This document shows, piece by piece, positions 45,510 through 53,355 of a stretch of DNA of 64,000 bases (position 1 is the first letter of the stretch; the number at the start of each line of letters is the position of its first letter). The position numbers were made by a program, and so were the translations under genes. Origin of the DNA: Clostridiales bacterium (GTDB taxonomy: Bacteria > Bacillota > Clostridia > Saccharofermentanales > DTU023); contig SFFI01000010.1 in assembly GCA_004556925.1 (NCBI GenBank), positions 1 to 64,000 on the forward strand, given 5' to 3'. The notes under the pieces are model-generated. The model did not search any database, had not been told where the DNA came from, and was given only the letters and a program-made list of their open reading frames with translations.

Positions 45510-45968
45510 GAAGCGAGCCTTGGCGGCAAATCAAGAAAACGAGCACTTTGCCACCAAAGACACAGCCGAGTAAAAAATTTATATTGGGTGCAATTCCGAG
45601 AAAAGGCGATTTTGCCGCCAATGACTACGCAGTTGAGGAAGCGAGCCTTGGCGGCAAATCAAGAAGACTAGCACTTTGCCACCAAGGACTCAGCCGAGTT
45701 AAAAATTTATATTGGGTGCAATTCCGAGAAAAAGCGATTTTGCCGCCAATGACTACGCAGTTGAGGAAGCGAGCCTTGGCGGGAAATCAAGAAAACAAGC
45801 ACTTTGCCACCAAGGACTCAGCCGAGCAAAAATTTTATATTGGATGCAATTCCGATAAAAGGCGATTTTGCCGCCAAGGGCTATTCATCTGGGGGCAAGA
45901 GCATTGGTGGCAAATCAAGAAAACAAGCATTTTGCCACCAAGGGCTACGCAGTTGAGGCTAGGTGATC
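45510..45968. repeat. 128-bp tandem repeat array, about 3.6 copies
   Basis: Units start at 45510, 45638 and 45766, exactly 128 bp apart, with a diverged, incomplete fourth near 45894. Each unit holds TTGGCGGCAAATC, then CACTTTGCCACCAA, then GATTTTGCCGCCAA, so the half-sites are inverted and can fold. There are no unique spacers, hence it is not CRISPR. The array fills most of the gap 45325-46128, together with a promoter, a terminator and an 18-bp repeat. Confidence 0.9.
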
Positions 45969-45975
45969 TCAAAAT

Positions 45976-46011
45976 GTAAAAAAGAGATGATCTGTGTCTC
46001 AGATCATCTCT
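45976..46011 (-). terminator. Terminator of the hypB-hypA operon
   Basis: AGAGATGATCTG (45983-45994) and CAGATCATCTCT (46000-46011) pair perfectly. On the minus strand a T-run (TTTTTTACA) follows. Confidence 0.8.
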
Positions 46012-46038
46012 AAAATTATTGCTATGAATATGTTGTTT

Positions 46039-46110
46039 GCCAGAAGCCTCGGGTTTGTCAGAAGTCTCGGGTTTGCCAGAAGCCTCAGGTTTGCTAGAAG
46101 GCTTAGGCTC
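46039..46110. repeat. 18-bp tandem repeat, four copies, downstream of hypA
   Basis: The unit CAGAAGCCTCGGGTTTGC repeats four times with increasing divergence. On the minus strand it reads as a six-codon repeat (KPEASG-like) in the same frame as hypA but after its stop codon. Confidence 0.8.
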
Positions 46111-46128
46111 GTGCGACGTCCATACGGG

Positions 46129-46473
46129 TTAAATGACTTTAATATCCTTGACCGTTAACTGGTTGCCAGTTACTAGGTAGGTGTTCAGGCTACCGCAGTG
46201 GGGGCAGGTCTTGCCATAGGCGGTTGTTCGGAAGGTTTCCTTACAGTCCTGACAATAGGATTTGCCTTCTATGATCACCATGTCCAGCTCGCAATCTTGC
46301 ATGTATTGGGTTTTCTTGATGGCCCACTTGTAGCAGTCGCGGAAGTATTCTGGAATGATGGTGGAGACTTCTCCGACCTCCAGGGTTACCCCCACGACCT
46401 TTTGCACGTCGTGGGCTTTGGCGGTGGCCTCCACCATGTCAATGAAGTGCATGACCAGACCTAACTCATGCAT
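46129..46473 (-). CDS. hypA: HypA nickel metallochaperone
   Basis: HypA carries nickel to an apo-enzyme together with HypB. The 114-residue protein begins MHE, the N-terminal nickel ligand site (His2), and has a zinc site of two knuckles, CQDC and CPHC, 17 residues apart. The length is typical. ATG 46473 overlaps the stop of the upstream flavoprotein by 8 bp; a longer in-frame start at 46641 would sit inside that gene and break the MHE terminus. No hydrogenase or urease gene is present in the window, so the client enzyme is unknown. Confidence 0.93.
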   Translation of the reverse strand: MHELGLVMHFIDMVEATAKAHDVQKVVGVTLEVGEVSTIIPEYFRDCYKWAIKKTQYMQDCELDMVIIEGKSYCQDCKETFRTTAYGKTCPHCGSLNTYLVTGNQLTVKDIKVI

Positions 46474-49354
46474 GGTGAGCGTTTCCTGTATAGGGATTTT
46501 CCCGGTTGAATGCCTTGTTGTCACGCTTATAGGCTTTGCGCTTTTTCCGCATGGCTCGGGCTTCTGCACTTCCAGCATGGGCCAGAATCTTGAGACCGCG
46601 CTTGATGGTATACCGCATGATGGGTCCCACTTTTTCTTCACCGGCGATCATCTTGGTCATTTCAGGATGGTCGCGGTAAATATGGATGGCATCAAATTCG
46701 CAGCGGGTGGTGCAGAGACCGCAGCCGATGCACTTGTTTGCATCTACCTCAGCAGCCCCACAGCCCAGACAGCGGCCTGTTTCGATTTTGACTTGTTCTT
46801 CGGTCAGGGTCAGCTGGCGATCACGGAAGGGATCGGTCACTGACGCATCCTGGGGCTCTTCTTGGCGTCCGGCCGTATCGTAGGAGTTGGGTAAGCTAAT
46901 ATCATCCCTATTGAAGGGCTTATAGTTATGCCGCTCCCTGCCGATAGTCATGTGGCCGTCCTGGACGTAGCGGTGTAAGGACTCGGCGACGAAGTGGCCT
47001 TGGGCGATGGCATCAATGACAAATTTAGGTCCGGTGAAGTCATCACCGCCTACAAAGATATCAGGCTCGTCGGTCTGGAAGGTGAAGGAGTCTGCCATGG
47101 GGTATTTGCCGTGGTGGAATTTAACCTTGCTACCGTCCAGCAAGCCGTCCCAAATAATATCCTGACCAATGGCGAAAATGACGAAGTCTGCCTCTAGCTC
47201 TTTGAGGTCGTTTTCATCGTATTGGGGAGAGAAGCGGCCGCTTTCGGGGTCAAACACCTGGGTGCAGCGCTTGAGCTTAATGCCTTTAACCTGGTCCTGG
47301 TCGTCAACTAGCACTTCCAGGGGGCCCCAGCTATTCAAAATCTGGACATTCTCCGCCTTGGCCTCAGCAATTTCCGACTCGCTGGCTGGCATTTCTTCAC
47401 GTTTTTCCAGGGAAATCATGGTGACTTCCGCAGCGCCGCGCTTGGCCGCAGTCATGGCGCAGTCAATCGCAACATTTCCGCCGCCGATGACGACAACCTT
47501 GCCTGTGAAAGGCTCATGGCCCTTGGTGAGAGCGTCTTGTAGATAGTGGACAGCGTAATCCGTGCCCTTGGCGGTTTCATTTGGAATGCCGGGTAGTTTG
47601 CCACCCTGGCAACCCACAGCGACGTAGAAGGCTTGGTAGCCCTCATCCCGCAGCTGGTCCAGGGTCACATCGCGGCCCACCTGGCAGTTGGTCTTGATTT
47701 CTACACCTAGCTCACGGATGACGTCAATTTCTGCCTCAATGACATCTTTTTCCAGCTTATAAGAAGGAATGCCATAGGTCATCATGCCGCCTGGCTTGTC
47801 GTTCTTTTCGAAGACGACAGGTTTGTAGCCCAGGAGGGCTAGATAATAAGCGCAGGACAGCCCCGCAGGACCAGCACCAATAATGGCGATCTTTTCATCA
47901 AAACCCCCGTAGACCTTGGGTACAACCTTGGCGGGGATATAGCGATTTTCTGCCTTCAGTTCCAGATCTGAGACAAATTTTTTCACTGCATCAATAGAGA
48001 TAGGCTCATCTACAGTACCGCGGGTGCAAGCATCCTCACAAGGCTTATTACAGATCCTACCGCAAACAGCAGGGAAGGGGTTCTCCTTCTTGATTATCTC
48101 CAGGGCCTCATCATATTTCCCTTCGTGGGCTTTCTTCAAATAGCCTTGAATGGAGATATGGGCGGGGCAAGCGGCCTTACAGGGGGCAGTACCACTTTCA
48201 TAGGTATTAGTCAGGCGAGCAGTATCCCGGTAGTTTTCGTCCCAAGCATATTTGCCCCAGAAAATATTGTCGGGTAAGACAGCCTTGGGATAGTGTTGTT
48301 CTGAGCCATCCTTTTTACAGAGCTTTTGTCCCAGCTTCACAGCTCCGCAAGGACAGATTTCCGCGCACCCCCCGCAGGCGACACAGTTCTCTTTAGTCAC
48401 TTTGGCAGTGTAGGCGCTCCTGACCATATTAGGTGTATTAAAGAGGAGGGCGGTTCTTAGGGCATAGCAAATCTTGACGTCGCAGTTGCAGATATCAAAG
48501 ATCTTATTCTCGCCATCAATATTGGTGATCTCATGGACAAAGCCGTTGTCTTCTGCTTTCTTCATGATGCGGAGGGCTTCGTCTGCATCAATATAATGGG
48601 CGCGATCTGTTTCGACCGCGTAGTCTGCCATATCCCCGACCTGGATGCACCAGTTTTCCGAGTCGTCTGCACAGCCTTGGCCCAGCTTTTTCATGGTGGC
48701 CCGGCAGGAGCAGATCCCGCAAGAAATATGGCCTTCATATTTTTTTAGCCAATAGGAGATTTCTTCCAGGTCTACAGATTGATTTTCAAAACCGATGGCC
48801 TTTTCTACGGGGATGACGTGCATGCCAATGCCCGATCCTCCCGGAGGCACCATTTGGGTGACCCCTTGCAGGGGAATAAAGGTCATCCGTTCAAAAAAGT
48901 TGCCGGCCTCTGGGTGGCGGTCTACCCGGTCTTGACTAGAGTTAAAGAGTTCAGCAGCGCCAGGAACGAAGTAGGGAACCCGGTAACGCTTAATGCGAGG
49001 CTTGTCCTTGAGTTCGCCATAATGGTCGTAGTTGTCACCATAGTCGTACTCAATAATGCCGATGTAGGACATTTCGTCCAAGAGCTTTTGCAGTTCTGCT
49101 GCATCAAAGCGAGGATTCTTTTTCAAGAGTTCTTCAAAGGTATAGAAAGCCCGCAATTTCATGGTGTTGGCAATTTCCACCATATCGTCGGTGAGAAGTT
49201 CGCGCAGGCCCCAGTATTCGGGGTCTTCCGTAGTTAGACCCTTAATCTTATGGGGGAGACAGTCGGTAATTTTACGCCCCAGTTTGGCATAGGGCTTTTT
49301 GAGAACGGCTTCTCCCTGGTATTTTGATCGGTGTGTCTTAAATTGTTCAGGCAT
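46466..49354 (-). CDS. Multi-domain Fe-S/FAD oxidoreductase with GltD-like core
   Basis: Domains in the 962 residues, in order: a helical domain of unknown type (1-200); a Cys-rich site CGICSC (212-217) and CNCDVKIC (290-297); a ferredoxin domain CVACGGCAEICPCG (324-337); a GltD-type Fe-S/helical domain (about 385-465, PCKAACPAH and CGRICNKPCEDAC). Then come FAD-binding IIGAGPAGLS (491-500), NAD(P)-binding VIGGGNVAIDCA (622-633) and a C-terminal ferredoxin (862-886). It should shuttle electrons between NAD(P)H and a ferredoxin-like partner. The gene starts right after the hypB stop and overlaps hypA. No function is established for this exact architecture. Confidence 0.88.
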   Translation of the reverse strand: MPEQFKTHRSKYQGEAVLKKPYAKLGRKITDCLPHKIKGLTTEDPEYWGLRELLTDDMVEIANTMKLRAFYTFEELLKKNPRFDAAELQKLLDEMSYIGIIEYDYGDNYDHYGELKDKPRIKRYRVPYFVPGAAELFNSSQDRVDRHPEAGNFFERMTFIPLQGVTQMVPPGGSGIGMHVIPVEKAIGFENQSVDLEEISYWLKKYEGHISCGICSCRATMKKLGQGCADDSENWCIQVGDMADYAVETDRAHYIDADEALRIMKKAEDNGFVHEITNIDGENKIFDICNCDVKICYALRTALLFNTPNMVRSAYTAKVTKENCVACGGCAEICPCGAVKLGQKLCKKDGSEQHYPKAVLPDNIFWGKYAWDENYRDTARLTNTYESGTAPCKAACPAHISIQGYLKKAHEGKYDEALEIIKKENPFPAVCGRICNKPCEDACTRGTVDEPISIDAVKKFVSDLELKAENRYIPAKVVPKVYGGFDEKIAIIGAGPAGLSCAYYLALLGYKPVVFEKNDKPGGMMTYGIPSYKLEKDVIEAEIDVIRELGVEIKTNCQVGRDVTLDQLRDEGYQAFYVAVGCQGGKLPGIPNETAKGTDYAVHYLQDALTKGHEPFTGKVVVIGGGNVAIDCAMTAAKRGAAEVTMISLEKREEMPASESEIAEAKAENVQILNSWGPLEVLVDDQDQVKGIKLKRCTQVFDPESGRFSPQYDENDLKELEADFVIFAIGQDIIWDGLLDGSKVKFHHGKYPMADSFTFQTDEPDIFVGGDDFTGPKFVIDAIAQGHFVAESLHRYVQDGHMTIGRERHNYKPFNRDDISLPNSYDTAGRQEEPQDASVTDPFRDRQLTLTEEQVKIETGRCLGCGAAEVDANKCIGCGLCTTRCEFDAIHIYRDHPEMTKMIAGEEKVGPIMRYTIKRGLKILAHAGSAEARAMRKKRKAYKRDNKAFNRENPYTGNAHHA

Positions 49355-50026
49355 TTATTTCCTCCAAGTCTCGATGGCTTGATCCAGCCAAGCGGCGGCC
49401 TTATCCATACCTTCGCCCGTAAGTGCGGAAACAGGGAAAATTTGGATCTTGGGATTGCGTTTTTGCAAATATTGGGTGAATTTCTCTAGATTAAAATCGA
49501 AGTAAGGGAGAACGTCAATTTTATTGACCAAAACTACATCTGCCTTTTCAAACATTAAGGGATATTTGAGGGGCTTGTCATCTCCTTCGGGTACGGAGAG
49601 GATAACCAGGTTCTTGCTGGCACCCGTATCAAACTCTGCCGGGCAGACCAGATTGCCGACATTCTCTAAAATATAGAGGTCATAGAGATCTCCCCCCACT
49701 TCGTCCAAGCCTTGTTTTGTCATCCCTGCATCCAGGTGGCACATGCCGCCCGTATGCAGCTGGATGGTGCGGACCCCTGTCGCTTCGGCAATGGTCCGGG
49801 CATCTACATCACTATCGATGTCAGCTTCCATGACTGCAATCTTATATTTATCTTGCAACTGAGGGATCAAACTCTTCAGGACGGTTGTTTTACCAGACCC
49901 GGGGCTAGACATGACGTTAAGCAGGAAACTACCTTGCTTTTTGAGGCTTTCGCGTAACTCCTGGGCCTTTTGGTCATTGTCTGCATAAATGCTCTCTTTG
50001 ACTTCAATTATTCTAATTTCATCCAT
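49355..50026 (-). CDS. hypB: HypB GTPase, nickel insertion
   Basis: HypB is a GTP-driven nickel-insertion factor. Walker A is SSPGSGKTT (40-48), the metal/dimer site is GGMCHLDAGM, ENVGNLVCPAEFD holds the second Cys, and NKID is the guanine-binding motif. The N-terminal CxxCGC nickel motif and the His-rich stretch of some HypB proteins are absent, as in the short 220-residue form. It lies between the two flavoprotein genes. HypA is the last gene of the same operon. Confidence 0.94.
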   Translation of the reverse strand: MDEIRIIEVKESIYADNDQKAQELRESLKKQGSFLLNVMSSPGSGKTTVLKSLIPQLQDKYKIAVMEADIDSDVDARTIAEATGVRTIQLHTGGMCHLDAGMTKQGLDEVGGDLYDLYILENVGNLVCPAEFDTGASKNLVILSVPEGDDKPLKYPLMFEKADVVLVNKIDVLPYFDFNLEKFTQYLQKRNPKIQIFPVSALTGEGMDKAAAWLDQAIETWRK

Positions 50027-50124
50027 GATGTCTTGATCTTTCTTTTATAAATCCAGCTTCAGACCAGGGTCTGAAGCTGGTTCCCAAAGGGGATCTTGGC
50101 TATGGGATATTGGTTTCTGGGATC

Positions 50125-51504
50125 TTAGGCTGGGAAGAAGCGTCTCACCAGATCTCTAGAGTATTCTACGGTTTCTTCCATATCACCAAAGGCCATGACT
50201 TCACCAGCGTAGAAGGTGTTCTTTTCACCCTGCATGCCCTCTACTTTATCGTACCAGCCAGCGGCATAGTCCTCAGAGCTGACATGGGGGAAATAGTACC
50301 AGTCGTCAATCCGTTCGATCTTTTCGACGGGCAGGCCAGATTTTTCCATATCCTTGAGGGTTTTTTCCTTGGCCTCTTCAAAGGGGACATCCTCCATCCC
50401 AGCATGGTTGCGTAGGGTGAAGGTGACTAGGGGCTGAGGGCCGCAGTCAGGCCAGCGGTGGTAGAAAACCATCATGTGGCCGCGGGTCTCTGGTGTCATA
50501 TTTTGGAAGTAATAGTAGGAAATATCAGGGGCCTTGTCTTCTGCGGGACGGACCGCCATGGTGAAATACTTCTTGGGGGTAATCTTGGAGAAGAGCTCTG
50601 TTTCTTGGTCTGTGGGGTCACCGTAATTCAAGAAAAGCTCTAGGGGGGTGCAGATGATCAGCTTATCAAAGCGCTCGGTTTTCTGGCCGTTGATTGTGAC
50701 CAATACGTGGTCTTCTTCCCGCTGAATGGCTGTAATTTCACTGTTAAGCTGGGCCGGATGTTTGAGGTGGGTATTGACCCCTTCCCAAATGGACTGGGTG
50801 CCGGTTTTCCAGGTCCAGAGTTTACCAGTAGACAGGAATTGACGGACCGTAAAGGCGTCCAAATATTTTAAAACATAGGCAGCCGGAATTTCGCTGAAGT
50901 AGCCATAACCAAAGGCGGTGAAGGGGCCCTTCCAAATGAGTTCTACATCTTCGCACTTGTTCAATTTCAAGAAGTCGGCGAAAGGCATAGACAGGTCTTT
51001 CAGATTGGGGTTCTCACCTTCAATATGGGCCAGTTTCATTTCGGGGGAAGGGCAGGGACCTTCATAACGCCCTTGGGCGACACCCCTGTGGCCATTGACA
51101 TCATAACCGCGATATTTGGTTTCTAGCAGCTTGCTGAGTTTACGAAGCTTCCATAATTTTTTTAACATCTCAGTGGGCTTAGTTTTAATCGGGGTACCGT
51201 CCGTATTCATGAATTTCCGCCCCATGGGAGGGCCATCCTTGTGGGTGGTGCCCCCAAATTCTTCGCATTCAGCTACGGCAAAATAGGTGTCGCAACCCAT
51301 AACCGCACCCATTTCAATGGTACGGTCCTCCCATTGGCCGTTTTGGTTTTTAACGGCCATCTTGGGGGAGGTGCACTTGCCGCCGACCCGGTCAGCCTTT
51401 TCATAAATGACATAATTGTCGTAGCCATTTTTCTCCAGATACATGGCTGCGGAAGTTCCGGCGGGGCCGCCACCGATAATGCAGATGCGTTGATTTTTGT
51501 CCAT
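50125..51504 (-). CDS. FAD-dependent amine-oxidase-like oxidoreductase
   Basis: A dinucleotide-binding motif (IIGGGPAGTSAAMYL, from residue 8) with the following Glu of YEKADRVGGKC is typical of the amine-oxidase/phytoene-desaturase flavoprotein fold. The C-terminal block FYAGEVMAFGDMEETVEYSRDLV closes the FAD site. The 459-residue cytoplasmic enzyme is not tied to a known substrate. It is the first gene of the operon with hypB, the Fe-S flavoprotein and hypA (98-bp gap to hypB), which suggests a shared redox pathway. Confidence 0.85.
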   Translation of the reverse strand: MDKNQRICIIGGGPAGTSAAMYLEKNGYDNYVIYEKADRVGGKCTSPKMAVKNQNGQWEDRTIEMGAVMGCDTYFAVAECEEFGGTTHKDGPPMGRKFMNTDGTPIKTKPTEMLKKLWKLRKLSKLLETKYRGYDVNGHRGVAQGRYEGPCPSPEMKLAHIEGENPNLKDLSMPFADFLKLNKCEDVELIWKGPFTAFGYGYFSEIPAAYVLKYLDAFTVRQFLSTGKLWTWKTGTQSIWEGVNTHLKHPAQLNSEITAIQREEDHVLVTINGQKTERFDKLIICTPLELFLNYGDPTDQETELFSKITPKKYFTMAVRPAEDKAPDISYYYFQNMTPETRGHMMVFYHRWPDCGPQPLVTFTLRNHAGMEDVPFEEAKEKTLKDMEKSGLPVEKIERIDDWYYFPHVSSEDYAAGWYDKVEGMQGEKNTFYAGEVMAFGDMEETVEYSRDLVRRFFPA

Positions 51505-51638
51505 AATAACGTCTCCTTTATGGCTTTTGTTTACTTATTTTTGTATTCACATTACTTATTGTTTAAATCTTGTTCGTTCCATATAGGCAAAAACAATCCT
51601 CTGTGATTTTTTATTAATTTACTATAACACAAAATACA

Positions 51639-51977
51639 ATACGTAACGTATATTTTATCGGACGAATTTAACGATAGCGCTCTCTTGTTTTGCAGATTTT
51701 GAACTCGTTTTTTATATGATTGCTATTCTGGTGGTGTTGTTGCAACCATATTTGCGCATTTTCTAAAATTAAGTCAGCTTGCCAATTTACATGACTGCGC
51801 CTATGTGTTAGAGTCATTTTAATATGGGGCAGGAGTTGCTTATATTTATACGTTCGCTCGAGGTGGTTCCGCTCATTTTCATAATAGACATTCTAGCGTT
51901 ACGGCTATTGCAACTCTTATACTTATCCTAATTAAAAATTATGATCTTTAGCTTATCTAGGTCAAGGTATCCTTGAC
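51639..51977. promoter_or_regulatory. Two palindromic operator candidates in a divergent intergenic region
   Basis: The AT-rich gap 51505-52092 has no gene. ATACGT-A-ACGTAT (51639-51651) is a perfect palindrome overlapping a possible -35 (CGTTAC) for the minus-strand operon, whose -10 is TATAGT. GTCAAGG-TAT-CCTTGAC (51961-51977) is a perfect 7-bp-arm palindrome upstream of the XRE gene. Confidence 0.45.
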
Positions 51978-52092
51978 AGCGCAACTCAAGCACAACTTGC
52001 TTCCTTAAGTTTGCCTCTTGCCTTATGCTGGCGGCAGCTAGTTCAGAAGGTTGAACAAACTGCTAAAATACAATCAAGTAGGGAGACTTAAG

Positions 52093-53088
52093 ATGCAATT
52101 CAACATGACAAAGATTGGCCAGAGAATCTCAGAACTCAGAAAAGCCAAGAATATGACGCAAATGCACCTGGCAGATCAAATGGGTATTAGTTACCAGGCT
52201 GTGAGCAATTGGGAGCGTGGAGAAACGATGCCGGACATTAGCAAACTCCCCGAACTCGCAACGATTTTTGACTGCAGCATCGACGATATCCTCGGCAACT
52301 CAAGGGCTAGTGAAGTAGTGGAGTATGTGACTACGGGAAATGCGCCAGCGGATGCTCTCAGCGGCGGAGAAATTGTGGATCTGGCGCCCCTCTTAGCACC
52401 TCAGACCACAGAGCGTCTCGTCGCACAAAGTGGCCAGGGTAGAGAAGTGGCTGCTTTTGATATCCAGGATTTGGTGGAACTCTCACCTTTCGTCGAAAGC
52501 CGCTTTCTAGGTGAGCAACTCTTAAAATTTCCACTTGAGAAAGTAACCTCGGATATATTAGCCCAAGCTGCACCCTTTCTTCATAAGGAACATATAGATC
52601 TTCTTGTGGACCGTTTGCTTGCTTCTAACCAGGCAATGTGTTTGGACCAACTTTCTACATTAGCCCCTTTTATAGGGCGCGAAAAACTGAATCAGCTAGT
52701 GGATAGATTTGTAGAATCAGGCCAGGAAGTAGACTTGGAATATCTGTGTTCTTTGGCGCCCTTTGTCAGCCAGACAAAGCTTGACCAGCTTGTAGAAAAG
52801 TTTATTGCTTCTGACCAAGAAGTACACTTGGAATTTTTACCGTCACTTGCCCCCTTTGTGAGTCAAGCAAAGTTAAACCAACTTTTTAACCAAGCCATGG
52901 CTGCTGAAAAGATGAATGAGGACATACTGGTGAGCCTAGCTCCTTTCATAAGCCAGAATATCCTGGAACAAAGCATACTTGACCATCTTGACTCCCTTAA
53001 ATCTAAAAGAATACTGGTGAGTTTGGCGCCTTTTATAGATCCCAAAGTTTTACAATTCCTGCTTACCCATGGATCAAACGAGGCCTAG
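52093..53088 (+). CDS. XRE regulator with C-terminal LAPF repeats
   Basis: The N-terminal helix-turn-helix (IGQRISELRKAKNMTQMHLADQMGI, about 6-62) is a normal XRE domain. The rest is made of repeats of about 30 residues. Each contains an LAPF-like motif, at residues 97, 130, 160, 190, 221, 252, 282 and 311, and a following helix (for example KLNQLVDRFVESGQ). The repeats resemble a helical solenoid. The 331-residue protein is a DNA-binding regulator with a protein- or ligand-binding scaffold. ATG 52093 follows GGGAGA; an upstream start at 52051 is possible. The target is unknown, though the nearby palindromes are candidates. Confidence 0.85.
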   Translation: MQFNMTKIGQRISELRKAKNMTQMHLADQMGISYQAVSNWERGETMPDISKLPELATIFDCSIDDILGNSRASEVVEYVTTGNAPADALSGGEIVDLAPLLAPQTTERLVAQSGQGREVAAFDIQDLVELSPFVESRFLGEQLLKFPLEKVTSDILAQAAPFLHKEHIDLLVDRLLASNQAMCLDQLSTLAPFIGREKLNQLVDRFVESGQEVDLEYLCSLAPFVSQTKLDQLVEKFIASDQEVHLEFLPSLAPFVSQAKLNQLFNQAMAAEKMNEDILVSLAPFISQNILEQSILDHLDSLKSKRILVSLAPFIDPKVLQFLLTHGSNEA

Positions 53089-53170
53089 GAGATTCACACA
53101 AGTTAGCAAATAATGGAATGTTACGTCTGGCTGAGTTTTGGGCTGTATTTCGGTTTTTCTAGAATCTGGA

Positions 53171-53271
53171 CAAATTCGCAAGTAATGGATGGGTGCTTTC
53201 TTAAAAATAGAGTCGAAACCACCCATTACTTGCAGTCTTGCCCGAATTCCCATCCACTAGTTGCAAATTTG
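53171..53271. repeat. Imperfect 23-bp inverted repeat with internal half-site
   Basis: 53171-53193 and 53249-53271 are inverted copies (20 of 23 bases) built on CAANTANTGGATGGG. An internal CACCCATTACTTGC (53220-53233) is a third, inverted half-site. The element lies between the XRE gene and the GH20 gene stop. Confidence 0.65.
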
Positions 53272-53355
53272 ACCACTGGCCCACCCAAAACCTGCAACAA
53301 TGTCCGAAAATCAGGAAATCCAAAGTAGGAGTGGTCTCGTTATGGTTGCCATGTA

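Noticed and set aside
45510..45968. CRISPR array
   Set aside because: The 128-bp units are tandem copies with no unique spacers, no cas genes occur, and half-sites within a unit are inverted.
45548..45979. Plus-strand 143-codon frame in the repeat array
   Set aside because: It is open only because 128-bp units shift through the frames; it has no SD and its residues follow the DNA repeat.
46129..51504. A hydrogenase operon
   Set aside because: Only hypA and hypB are present; no large or small hydrogenase subunit, and the flavoproteins lack NiFe ligand motifs.
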